Shown one piece after another: positions 14,785-22,918 of a stretch of 23,421 nucleotides of DNA. This DNA comes from Treponema sp. GTDB taxonomy: Bacteria; Spirochaetota; Spirochaetia; Treponematales; Treponemataceae. Position 1 is the first letter of the stretch, and each line of letters opens with the position of its first letter. The notes beneath the pieces were generated by a model. That model was not told the DNA's origin and did no database searches. It saw only the letters and a list, made by a program, of their open reading frames with translations. The DNA is taken from the NCBI GenBank assembly GCA_017421145.1, contig JAFOTA010000257.1, positions 1 to 23,421 on the forward strand. The letters are read 5' to 3'. Both the position numbers and the translations under genes were made by a program.

Positions 14785-15672
14785 ATGTATTCTGATATCC
14801 TTTTTAATTTTTCAAAGATGACGGAAGAAGGCGGCTCTGGTTATGGAGCTGAAATTTTTGAGCGTATGGCCGGATCAAAACCACTCTTTGCCTTGGATGC
14901 CGGTATAAAGGCCGATGACATCTTTCAGCGTGCTGATGCAATCAGGGAAGCTCTTGATTTGATTGAAGATGAAAGAGCGCAGAAAAATGCCCGCCAGATG
15001 ATTTATTTTTGCGCAGGCATTACGGGAGATTTGGACTCCATCGAAAACCGCTACTCTTACATCGAAACGCTTGAAAATACAATAAATGATTTTAAAAATT
15101 CCGACGATGAATTTGCCGGCCGCCTTGTTGCAATCGGACCATGCGGAATCGACCATGATTGGGAATCTGCCGACTATGAAGGCCGCGAGCATGATTATTT
15201 TGACAATCAGACGATTTCTGAAGAAAGGGATTTGTTTGCCCTGGAAATGACTCTTGCAAAAAAGCTGAACATGCCGGTAATCGTTCATTCCAGAAAAGGA
15301 TTCCGTGAAACTTCCGACGTTCTGAAAGCAATCAAATGGAACAAAGGCGTTATCCACGGCTATTCCTATGATAAGTCGGAGCTTGATTTTTTCCTTGACC
15401 TCGGATGGTACATCAGTTTCAGCGGTGCAGTCACTTATTCAGGCAAAAAAGGCGCTCAGGATATGGCCGAAATAATCGAGTATGTTCCGAAAGACCGCCT
15501 TTTCATTGAATCTGATTCTCCTTATTATGCGCCGGTTCCTTTGAAAAACACCTTGAACACTCCGGAAAATCTGACTTATGTTTATGATTACATAGCTGCA
15601 AAACGCCATGTCCCGGTTTCAAAAATGGGTGCGGCAATAGAAGAAAATTTCAAGAGGCTCTTTTTGTCTTGA
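14785..15672 (+). CDS. TatD-family metal-dependent hydrolase fold, active site degenerate
   Basis: 295 residues from the ATG at 14785, with an AAGGAG SD ten bases upstream and the previous stop codon in between. The TIM-barrel landmarks of TatD DNases are recognisable: VAIGPCGIDHDW (115-126) for the usual GEIGLD block, MPVIVHSRKGF (163-173), VIHGYS (189-194) and IESDSPYYAP (241-250). His168, His191 and Asp244 are kept. The N-terminal HxH metal pair is absent (YSDILFNF, 2-9), and the Glu of GExGLD is Pro119. Two metal-binding elements are therefore lost, and ordinary TatD nuclease activity is doubtful. It is cytoplasmic. It lies between a membrane protein and a JetD-like gene in one transcription unit, which suggests a nucleic-acid-related role, as inference only. 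Confidence 0.85.
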   Translation: MYSDILFNFSKMTEEGGSGYGAEIFERMAGSKPLFALDAGIKADDIFQRADAIREALDLIEDERAQKNARQMIYFCAGITGDLDSIENRYSYIETLENTINDFKNSDDEFAGRLVAIGPCGIDHDWESADYEGREHDYFDNQTISEERDLFALEMTLAKKLNMPVIVHSRKGFRETSDVLKAIKWNKGVIHGYSYDKSELDFFLDLGWYISFSGAVTYSGKKGAQDMAEIIEYVPKDRLFIESDSPYYAPVPLKNTLNTPENLTYVYDYIAAKRHVPVSKMGAAIEENFKRLFLS

Positions 15673-15747
15673 AAAAAAAGCACAACTAATGAATAATAGG
15701 CAGATGAAACTCTGGTCAGCAGAAAAAGATTTGGTGGGAATTAAAAA

Positions 15748-17109
15748 ATGAATATTGGGGAAATTAAAAAAAAGGCATCCGAATTTTTTACGGAATATCT
15801 GAATAAAACGATAGATAAAATATGCTGCTCACCGGATGGACATGACGGTTCTGACGTTGAAGATTTTTTCCCTTTGGAGATTTTGAGGAACACCGAGCGT
15901 TTTAGCGAAAGCCTGAAAGATGTTTCTCCTGAAGTTGCCGATATTTTCCTTTACAGCAAAGATAAGACCGGAGTCGGTTATTCGCTTGAAATGGAAACAG
16001 TGCAGACCAGAAGCAACGGACGCAAATCAATATTGAAAAGGGTTTATTTTGCAGAAGAAAACGACTACCTTGATTATATCGGCATCCGTGACCGCGTTGA
16101 AAATCTAAAATCTGCATTGGAAGTCCTTTATCAGGATGAAGTATTGCCGTACATGCAGCTGAGGAATTGGGCGAAAAAGCATGTAAAGGATCTGACTGTT
16201 TTTCACAAGGACGGACTTGTTTTTTGGCACAACATAACCCAGTGCGTGTTCTATGCGAATGACACCCAGAATGACAAGGTGCTTCATGTCAGCGTGGATT
16301 TTATGGAAAGGCATAAAAAAATCGTGCAGTCATTTTTGGAAGATGAAAGGGATTGGCTTCCGAAACCTGCTGAAACTGAAGTGCCTGTGAAAAATGAACC
16401 GCCCGTTGTTGAAGAAGCTGCGCCGCTTGAAAAAAAGATGCCCGTTGTAAAATCCGAGGCGGCGGAGATCGAACCGATTAGCACCGGAGAGCAGGGCAGT
16501 CTGAGAAAACCGTTTTCAATACGCTTCCGATCACTTTCAAAGCAGTCGCCCTTGAAATTTGACCGTCTTGTTCCGAAAGAAGTTTCATTTACGCTCCATG
16601 ATTTTATCCGCCTGAATTATACTGATTTTCTAAAAGGCATAACCACGGTTTTGATTGTCAATGATGAAACGGTTTTTCAGACATTCCCGCCTTCTGAACA
16701 TGTGTTTTGCATTTATGGCCCGGATTACGCCGTCAATGCACTGAAACTTTGCGAATGGTTCGCCCACTATCAGCTGATTTATTTCGGTGATATAAGCGAG
16801 CATTGCTTTGACGTTCTTTCTGCATTCAGGAACACTTGGATGAAAACCGAAAGCATGTGCATGGACGGAAACACATGGGAAAAATTCTTCAATTCCGCTG
16901 AACCCGGTGCACGCCTGAAAAACGACGTGGTTCCAAGAAATCTTACAGAATCTGAGAGGAATACATTTCTTTCGCTAAGGCTGACTGCAGAAAAAGGTTG
17001 CCTGCGCCAAGAAAAGATTCCGCCGGATTATATGTCAGATTTTTTGAATTCAATAAAAACATGCGGTTCTGACGTAGTAGAAGATTCTAGCGCTTCGGTT
17101 GCCAGCTGA
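15748..17109 (+). CDS. Stand-alone JetD-like protein (DUF3322/DUF2220), Toprim site degenerate
   Basis: 453 residues from the ATG at 15748, with SD GGTGGGA eight bases upstream. The landmarks of JetD, the Toprim nuclease subunit of the Wadjet anti-plasmid complex, appear in order. VSVDFMERHKKIVQSFLE (181-198) matches the end of DUF3322. After a Pro/Glu/Val-rich linker (205-240) come FSIRFRSL (256-263), VLIVNDETVFQTFP (301-314), VFCIYGPDYAVNAL (319-332), YFGDISEHCFDVL (345-357), TESMCMDGNTW (367-377), and LTESERNTF with RLTAEKGCLRQEKIP. At the expected Toprim glutamate there is Asn305, and the second Asp of the DxD motif is Ser350; Asp348 remains. No JetA, JetB or JetC is in the window. Cleavage is unlikely; DNA binding or regulation is possible. 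Its 3' end overlaps the convergent GH43 gene by 23 bp. Confidence 0.8.
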   Translation: MNIGEIKKKASEFFTEYLNKTIDKICCSPDGHDGSDVEDFFPLEILRNTERFSESLKDVSPEVADIFLYSKDKTGVGYSLEMETVQTRSNGRKSILKRVYFAEENDYLDYIGIRDRVENLKSALEVLYQDEVLPYMQLRNWAKKHVKDLTVFHKDGLVFWHNITQCVFYANDTQNDKVLHVSVDFMERHKKIVQSFLEDERDWLPKPAETEVPVKNEPPVVEEAAPLEKKMPVVKSEAAEIEPISTGEQGSLRKPFSIRFRSLSKQSPLKFDRLVPKEVSFTLHDFIRLNYTDFLKGITTVLIVNDETVFQTFPPSEHVFCIYGPDYAVNALKLCEWFAHYQLIYFGDISEHCFDVLSAFRNTWMKTESMCMDGNTWEKFFNSAEPGARLKNDVVPRNLTESERNTFLSLRLTAEKGCLRQEKIPPDYMSDFLNSIKTCGSDVVEDSSASVAS

Positions 17110-18598
17110 ATTTTATCCAGCCGGATTTTCCTTCGGGCGATGCATTTGCATAAAGCGCAAGTATTGTACCGGTGAATCCGCATGCGACTTCGCTTGAAAG
17201 AAATTTTGTCTGGCCTTTTATGTCAGATGAAATTCCGTCTGCTGATGCGCTCAAAAAATAATCGTCATGGTCGCTTTTTATTTTCAGGCTGACTTCTTTT
17301 TCCTCCGTGATGAATTCTTTTCCATGAACTGTGTGACCGCCTATTACAAGCTTCGTTCCCGCAAAAATTTTCCCGTCTGCTTTTCTGACATAAGACGCAT
17401 AAAAATCTTTTTCCGTAAGATATGCGGTGATTCCTGCTTCCTGATCTTCTTCAAGGCTGTCCGTAAAAATTTTTGTTTCCATTGTGCCTGAATGTTCTTC
17501 CTGCCGCATGCCGACAAAAGTAACCTGGCCGCATGAACCCAAAAAATCTGCATGGCCTTTAAGTTCCGCTGTTTTTGAGCTTTCATCTATCTTGTAGTTT
17601 TCATAGATTGGAAGACGGAGATAAACTGCACGTTTTGTATCAAGCGACCATTTATACTCAGGATACGCAGGTTCGTCAAGCACAGTGCATTTTCCGTTTT
17701 CCAGTTTCCATTGTGCACGGCAAGTTCCGTCACTTCCGACTTTGAGCCATCCGTCGTTTGTCCAGAACACAGGCTCCAAAAAAGTTTCACGCCCAAGATT
17801 GTGGAACGGAAGATATTGACCAATCTGCCGGAAAGCAAGGTGAACCATGAACCATTGTCCGTCACCGGCTTGAACCAAATCTGCATGGCCTGCGCCTTGT
17901 ATATGGTAGCCTCCTAAATTGCGGTTCGTCAAAATCGGGTTGAACGGACACTGCTCATAAGGCCCCCAAATGTTTTTGCTCCTGAGCATGCATTCCATGT
18001 GGCCGTATTCTGTTCCGCCTTCCGCTGCCATAAGATAATAATAATCGTTTATGTGATAGACGTGAGGCCCTTCAAGATAGCGTCCGCCGCATCCTTTTGA
18101 AATGCATTTTGCTTTTGAAAGAGTTTTCCCGGTTTCAATGTCGATTTCACAAAGAGAGATGCCTTCTTCGCCAAAATCATCAGGACCGTTGCTTACGAAA
18201 TAAGTTTTGTCGCCGTCAAAAAGAAGCGAAGGATCGATTCCGCCGCGCTGGACTTTAACAGGGTCTGACCAAACTCCTGAATGAATGTCATCCGTCCATA
18301 CATAAAAATTTCCGAAATCATTGCTTACGTTGGTTACGACTACATAAAAGCGGCCGTTGTCGTAACGGATTGTCGGAGCAAAAATTCCGCCGGAAGCTTC
18401 AACTCCGCGTACATCAAGCTGACTCTTCCGTGTAAGACAGTGCCCGATTATTTTCCAATTTATTAAATCTTCGCTTTCAAAAACCGGGATTCCAGGAAAA
18501 TATTCAAAAGTGCTGTTTACAAGATAAAATTTCCCGTTTGCAGCACATACGCTTGGATCAGGATAAAAACCACGCACAACAGGATTTACGCAAATCAT
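17087..18598 (-). CDS. Glycoside hydrolase family 43, beta-xylosidase/alpha-arabinofuranosidase type
   Basis: 503 residues from the ATG at 18598 with a GGAGGC SD. The catalytic five-bladed propeller occupies about residues 3-300 with all three acids in place: Asp14 in FYPDPS (base), Asp122 in GIDPSL (pKa modulator) and Glu176 in RYLEGPH (acid). The last 180 residues form the beta-sandwich domain found C-terminally in xylosidase-type GH43 enzymes. There is no signal peptide, so the enzyme works in the cytoplasm on imported xylo- or arabino-oligosaccharides. No sugar transporter is adjacent. A weak promoter lies at 18621-18649. Exact substrate cannot be fixed from sequence. Confidence 0.93.
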   Translation of the reverse strand: MICVNPVVRGFYPDPSVCAANGKFYLVNSTFEYFPGIPVFESEDLINWKIIGHCLTRKSQLDVRGVEASGGIFAPTIRYDNGRFYVVVTNVSNDFGNFYVWTDDIHSGVWSDPVKVQRGGIDPSLLFDGDKTYFVSNGPDDFGEEGISLCEIDIETGKTLSKAKCISKGCGGRYLEGPHVYHINDYYYLMAAEGGTEYGHMECMLRSKNIWGPYEQCPFNPILTNRNLGGYHIQGAGHADLVQAGDGQWFMVHLAFRQIGQYLPFHNLGRETFLEPVFWTNDGWLKVGSDGTCRAQWKLENGKCTVLDEPAYPEYKWSLDTKRAVYLRLPIYENYKIDESSKTAELKGHADFLGSCGQVTFVGMRQEEHSGTMETKIFTDSLEEDQEAGITAYLTEKDFYASYVRKADGKIFAGTKLVIGGHTVHGKEFITEEKEVSLKIKSDHDDYFLSASADGISSDIKGQTKFLSSEVACGFTGTILALYANASPEGKSGWIKFSWQPKR

Positions 18599-18620
18599 AA
18601 AAATGCCTCCGAATGGCTTT

Positions 18621-18649
18621 AATTTAAAATGAGTTGCGCATATTTCCAA
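18621..18649 (-). promoter_or_regulatory. Possible promoter of the GH43 gene
   Basis: On the minus strand, TTGGAA (complement of 18644-18649) and TAAATT (complement of 18621-18626) are 17 bp apart. Each matches four of six consensus bases. The 87-bp gap from the cardiolipin synthase stop leaves room for it, but readthrough from that operon is also possible. Confidence 0.35.
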
Positions 18650-18685
18650 TATTAAAAAATGCAGTTTTTTGTTTTGATTTTTTCA

Positions 18686-20290
18686 CTACATCAAAGGACC
18701 GAAAATCCTGATTACGCGGCCGGTGCTTCTTACATACCAAGGAAGAGCCTTGTAATCTGCAAGGTGCATTTCTTCGCAGTCGTTTTCAAACATGGAGTCA
18801 AAATCTTTTTTTATGTCGGAGAGTATTGAGCTGCCGTACATGATTGCGCCGCATTCGAAATGTGCGTAAAAGCTTCTGTAATCCAGATTAACTGAACCGA
18901 CGGTCGCAATCTTTCCGTCTGCAAGGACTGTCTTTGCATGGAGAAATCCTTTTTTGTAAATGTAAACTTTCACGCCGTTGTCGATAAGATTTTTCAGGAA
19001 TGTTTTTCCCACGCAGAAAGTTGCAAGATGATCCGGCTTGGAAGGAACGGCAACCCTTACATCAACTCCGCGTTTTGCAGCGAATGTCAGCGTTGACAAA
19101 AACTGATTGTCAATCACGACGTAAGGTGTGGTGATGTAAAGATATTTTTTTGCGTTCGAGATTATGTCAAGATATACGTTTTCGGCAATGTCCTCATCGT
19201 TGAAAGCATGGTCGCCGTAGGGAATCACAAGTCCGTCAGTCCGGGCCGCTTTGTAATCAAGATTGAGGAAATCAGCATAGTTGTCTTTTTTCTTTTCGCC
19301 TATATTCCAGACTTCCAGGAACATGCGCATGAAATCAAAAATGGCTTTTCCGTGCATTATTATGGAAGTGTCTTTCCAATACGGAAATTTGTTTTTCCCG
19401 ATGTTGAAATAATCATTCGAAATGTTGATTCCGCCGGTCAGCGCATATTTTTCATCGACGATGACGATTTTCCTGTGGTCGCGGTTGTTTATAGGAGTTG
19501 AAACGATCGGGTGTATCGGATTGAATACCTTTGCCTTTATGCCCAGGCTTTTCAGGTAACGCTGGTATCTTGCCGCACTGACCATGTAAGTTCCGAATCC
19601 GTCGCAGATTACGCGCACTTCAACGCCTTCCTTGACTTTCTGCTTTAAAATCTGGAGGATTCCGTCCCAGCTTTCGTCAACGCGCATGATAAAGAATTCG
19701 ATGAAAATGAATTTTTCCGCAGATTTCAATATTTTGAGAAAATCAGGATAAACGTCTTCACCGCTCGGATAGAATTTTACGGAAGTGTTTTCATACGGTG
19801 AAAAATGTCCTGAGTTGAAAAGATATTTTCCAAGGTTTTCAATTTCGGGGTATTTTTTCAAAACTGATTCTGCATCTGCTTTTAGCGGAAGAAGGCATTC
19901 CATGTCGCGGTTTATTTTCCGGATGTCTTTTTTATGCTTTCTTGCACCTGTGTCGCTGTGGTACAAAAGATAGCATGTTATTCCCACCAGCGGAAATGTT
20001 GCGACCGGAACGATCCATGCGATTTTATATTCATTTTTGCCGTGGCTGTTTGAAATGTAAATCAAAAATCCGAAAGAAAGGATTGCGGAACTGCTGAGGT
20101 AAACGTCTATTTTGTTTGAAAGATGTATCAGAAAAAACAGGAGCAAACCGAGCTGTACTCCGATCGTTACGAAAACAATGACGCTCCGGCTGAAAAAAAT
20201 CTGTCTGGCAATTTTTTTTGTCTTTGCATTGCGGAGGATTTTTTTGTCCAAATCATCATTGTTGTCTTCAGTTTCCTCGCTTGAAATCAT
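18686..20290 (-). CDS. Cardiolipin synthase-type phospholipase D
   Basis: 534 residues from the ATG at 20290, with GAGG a few bases upstream. Three N-terminal hydrophobic helices (about 31-57, 64-80, 89-111) hold it in the inner membrane. Two phospholipase D domains follow, each with an intact HKD motif: His272-Lys274-Asp279 in DHRKIVIVDEKYALTGG, and His451-Lys453-Asp458 in FLHAKTVLADGKIATVGSVN. The family condenses two phosphatidylglycerols (or PG with another donor) to cardiolipin. Length and order fit the ClsA type, with one extra N-terminal helix. It is the last gene of a three-gene operon, ten bases after the PDZ-like exported protein gene, an unusual neighbourhood. Confidence 0.93.
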   Translation of the reverse strand: MISSEETEDNNDDLDKKILRNAKTKKIARQIFFSRSVIVFVTIGVQLGLLLFFLIHLSNKIDVYLSSSAILSFGFLIYISNSHGKNEYKIAWIVPVATFPLVGITCYLLYHSDTGARKHKKDIRKINRDMECLLPLKADAESVLKKYPEIENLGKYLFNSGHFSPYENTSVKFYPSGEDVYPDFLKILKSAEKFIFIEFFIMRVDESWDGILQILKQKVKEGVEVRVICDGFGTYMVSAARYQRYLKSLGIKAKVFNPIHPIVSTPINNRDHRKIVIVDEKYALTGGINISNDYFNIGKNKFPYWKDTSIIMHGKAIFDFMRMFLEVWNIGEKKKDNYADFLNLDYKAARTDGLVIPYGDHAFNDEDIAENVYLDIISNAKKYLYITTPYVVIDNQFLSTLTFAAKRGVDVRVAVPSKPDHLATFCVGKTFLKNLIDNGVKVYIYKKGFLHAKTVLADGKIATVGSVNLDYRSFYAHFECGAIMYGSSILSDIKKDFDSMFENDCEEMHLADYKALPWYVRSTGRVIRIFGPLM

Positions 20291-20300
20291 AAGATGCCTC

Positions 20301-21398
20301 TTAATTTCTGATTATAATTTCTTTTTGTTCATATCCATTCTTTTTTTGACGGCGGATTTGTATGGCTATTTTTTTTGCTGTCTTGGCTTTTTCAAAAATG
20401 CCGCAAATTTCTGCTGCCGACGTTGTTTTTCCGAATGTGGACAAATCAAAAACTTTGGAGTCGATTATAATTTTCGACGAAAGACCTTTTCCAGAATTGT
20501 CAACTATGAGAAGATCGCCGGTTTTTAATCCGAATGCGCCTGCAAGGGATTTTTTTTCGACCGTAATCTCAAAAATCTTGAAATCTTCGCTTACTTCTAC
20601 GGCTCCGTCCTTATTATCGGCAGATTTTTTGACGAATAAAACAATTCCGCGCTTGTCAACTTCTTTGAAACTGAATCCGAGCAGTGAAAGATATTCATTC
20701 CCGGATGCCGCTTTTTGCGTGAGTTCCAATCTTTCTTCCTCAACTTTTTTTTCTTCTTCGGTCAGGAAATGCGAAACGGAAAAGTGCCAGTCATATTGAT
20801 ATTCATTCCGCCTGAATCCGTCGTTTTCTTCGTTTATGTCGGGAAGCATTTTGTTTGATTTTTTTTCAACAGGCCATTTTTCGGGATTATATTCGCCGTC
20901 AACGGAATATACAGGGGCAAGACCGTATTTTATGCTTGCTTTGTTCAGGACATAATAAGATTCCCAGCGTCCGCTCCTGAATGTTTTGAACGGTTCGTAT
21001 TGGGAAAGTTCGTTTGCAAGATAAAGTGTTTCCGTCGTTTTTACGGGAATTCCGTTTTTTGTTTCGACGGAATATTTTGCGTTGTAGATTTTTTCTATTA
21101 TTCTGTCGATTATTGCATCACGCTTTGCTTTTTCTTCTTCCTTTTTTTTCAGCTCTTCATCAGAAAGCTTTGCCGGTGGTTCAGGTTCTTCTGCGGTTTC
21201 AATCTCCGGTGAATCATCAGCAGGGGCAGAATCAGCTTGGGAAATAAAATCGGCTTCGTCATCAGTGTCTGAAAAAACGTCGGTGGTTTCCTGAAGAGCC
21301 GGTTCTGTCGTTCCTTCACTTTCTTCCGCCGCAACCTGGGAAAACAGGCAATTAGAGCAAGCTAAAAAACATGCAAGGCATAAAATGACTTTTTTCAC
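20301..21398 (-). CDS. Exported protein with one YYxLNKAS-type module and PDZ-like C-terminus
   Basis: 365 residues. The start is GTG at 21398, overlapping the upstream stop (GTGA). There is no SD, so translation is probably coupled. Residues 1-21 are a signal peptide (ACSNCLFSQ; either peptidase type is possible). Residues 24-95 are very rich in Glu, Asp and Lys. Residues 115-200 hold one copy of a module also found twice in the neighbour: ELSQYEPFKTF, YYVLNKASIKYGLAPVYSV, NPEKWP. Residues 232-365 resemble a PDZ domain (AGAFGLKTGDLLIVD) and are clearly homologous to the neighbour's C-terminus. The protein is periplasmic. A scaffold or protein-binding role is inferred, perhaps at the membrane with the cardiolipin synthase. 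Confidence 0.8.
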   Translation of the reverse strand: MKKVILCLACFLACSNCLFSQVAAEESEGTTEPALQETTDVFSDTDDEADFISQADSAPADDSPEIETAEEPEPPAKLSDEELKKKEEEKAKRDAIIDRIIEKIYNAKYSVETKNGIPVKTTETLYLANELSQYEPFKTFRSGRWESYYVLNKASIKYGLAPVYSVDGEYNPEKWPVEKKSNKMLPDINEENDGFRRNEYQYDWHFSVSHFLTEEEKKVEEERLELTQKAASGNEYLSLLGFSFKEVDKRGIVLFVKKSADNKDGAVEVSEDFKIFEITVEKKSLAGAFGLKTGDLLIVDNSGKGLSSKIIIDSKVFDLSTFGKTTSAAEICGIFEKAKTAKKIAIQIRRQKKNGYEQKEIIIRN

Positions 21399-22735
21399 TT
21401 TTTTATCTGGAATTCCTTATATGTGGTCGAAGTTTTTGAAGCGCGGATTATTTGTATGGAAACATTTTTTGCATCGGCTGCTTTTTCAAATGCCGCATAC
21501 AAATCATCAATCGTTGCGTTTCCTCCGTAGCTTGAAAGATTTATCACTTTGGAATCAAGCTTGATTATCGTTGTGATGTGTGAAGTTGATTTTCCGTTTT
21601 TTGCGGTTCCGTTTGCAATTACGAAAAGATCACCGTCCTTGAATCCGCTTTTTGCTGCCGCAGATTTTTTTCCGCTTGTGGTGAATGAGAAAATCTTGTA
21701 GTCTTTTTCGTCCGTGGTGATTATACCGAAGCTCTTGTCCGCTTTGTCGGAAAGTTTCATCACCTGATTGCCGTTCACACTTACGTTCAGACCGATTGAT
21801 TCAAGGTATGCTTTTCCTGCAGCTGCTTTGCCTTCCTTGATTTTTAATGTGTCGGCATTGTCGAAGCGGATTATCGAATAGCTTGTGGCCGTGTTTTCGA
21901 TGCCGGCTGCTTTTTTGTGATATGTTTCTGCAAGCCTGTATCCGTTTGCTGAAGCTGATTCTTTTATTTCCCTGTAGCGCGGCAGATTCCATTTTTCCGG
22001 CGCGGTTTCCTTGTTCACGTTGTACACAGGTTCAAGTCCGTGCGCTACGCTTGCTTTGTTCAGGACATATTTTAATGCTGCATCAGTTTTGAATGACGGC
22101 GGCAAAAGGTTGTTGAATTCCCTTGAGTAGATTTCAACGAGCGTTTTTGAAATCATGTATTCTTTGTTACGTAAAGAATCCCAATAAAGATCATAGTCAA
22201 CGTTTTTTAGCTTTGAGATGAATGTTTCGAGCAGTTCGGCAAGCCTTTTTTCCCCTGCTGATTTTTCATCGGCGGCTCTTTCGTTGAATTTTCTCTGTTC
22301 TTCGGCATCGATGTAGGTTATAGTGTCTATGGTGCTTGTAAATCCCTTGGTTCCGGCCCTTCTGTATCCGTCTGCATTTTTGTCAGCAACGACATTTCCC
22401 ATGGTTCTTTCGGCAGGCCATTTTTCAGGATCCGTTTCGTTGTCGATTGAATAAACCGGCGTAAGACCTGCTGCGATGCTTGCTTTGTTCAGGATGTAAT
22501 ATGTCGATGTAATCTGATTTTCAAAAGATTTGAAAGGCTCGTACTGATCCAGCTCATTGGAATAGATGACGACGTTTTCTGCTGTCATGGTGTACACGCC
22601 GTCATGATTTATGCCCTTGTATTCTGCGCTTGAAATGAATCTTATCAGTGAAGAAATAAGATCATCTTTTTCATCTGCGACGGCACAGGCTGTCCCTAAA
22701 AAAACACAGCTGACAATCAAAAAAATTTTTTTCAT
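21395..22735 (-). CDS. Exported protein with two YYxLNKAS-type modules and PDZ-like C-terminus
   Basis: 446 residues from the ATG at 22735 with a GGGAGA SD; an in-frame extension to 22762 is unsupported. Residues 1-20 are a signal peptide (cleavage after AVA likely; LGTAC is a possible lipobox). Module 1 spans about 47-125 (ELDQYEPFKSF, YYILNKASIAAGLTPVYSI, DPEKWP, DGYRR) and module 2 about 190-268 (LPPSFKT, YVLNKASVAHGLEPVYNV, APEKWN, NGYR). The C-terminal third (about 305-446) holds a PDZ-like segment with SGFKDGDLFVIANG and a long tail shared with the downstream paralogue. The module is not one I recognise. It is the first gene of the operon, with a promoter near 22807-22836. Confidence 0.8.
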   Translation of the reverse strand: MKKIFLIVSCVFLGTACAVADEKDDLISSLIRFISSAEYKGINHDGVYTMTAENVVIYSNELDQYEPFKSFENQITSTYYILNKASIAAGLTPVYSIDNETDPEKWPAERTMGNVVADKNADGYRRAGTKGFTSTIDTITYIDAEEQRKFNERAADEKSAGEKRLAELLETFISKLKNVDYDLYWDSLRNKEYMISKTLVEIYSREFNNLLPPSFKTDAALKYVLNKASVAHGLEPVYNVNKETAPEKWNLPRYREIKESASANGYRLAETYHKKAAGIENTATSYSIIRFDNADTLKIKEGKAAAGKAYLESIGLNVSVNGNQVMKLSDKADKSFGIITTDEKDYKIFSFTTSGKKSAAAKSGFKDGDLFVIANGTAKNGKSTSHITTIIKLDSKVINLSSYGGNATIDDLYAAFEKAADAKNVSIQIIRASKTSTTYKEFQIKK

Positions 22736-22806
22736 TTTTCTCCCACCTTTTCTCCGGCACATGTTTTACCGGAATCCCAAAATTTTTAGATTTTGGAGAT
22801 TTTCAC

Positions 22807-22836
22807 TCTATAATTTTATATAAAAAAAATCAACAA
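22807..22836 (-). promoter_or_regulatory. Possible promoter of the repeat-module/cardiolipin synthase operon
   Basis: On the minus strand, TTGTTG (complement of 22831-22836) and TATAGA (complement of 22807-22812) are 18 bp apart in an AT-rich spacer. This would give a leader of about 65-70 nt. The leader contains a small inverted repeat, CCAAAA / TTTTGG, at 22778-22797. Confidence 0.4.
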
Positions 22837-22868
22837 TGGGGAAATGTTACATGGACGGTACAAAAAAA

Positions 22869-22895
22869 AGCCGTCAGTTTTTTAAACCAACGGCT
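22869..22895 (-). terminator. Terminator of glyA
   Basis: Stem AGCCGT / ACGGCT (22869-22874 with 22890-22895), extended by GTTT/AAAC across a small CA/CA internal loop, is followed on the minus strand by eight T (complement of 22862-22869). It lies 23 bp past the glyA stop codon. Confidence 0.85.
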
Positions 22896-22918
22896 CTCAG
22901 TTTCAGATTAAAAAAAGT

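Noticed and set aside
15748..17109. Complete Wadjet defence system
   Set aside because: Only a JetD-like gene is present. No SMC, kleisin or kite gene occurs in the window, and the Toprim site is damaged.
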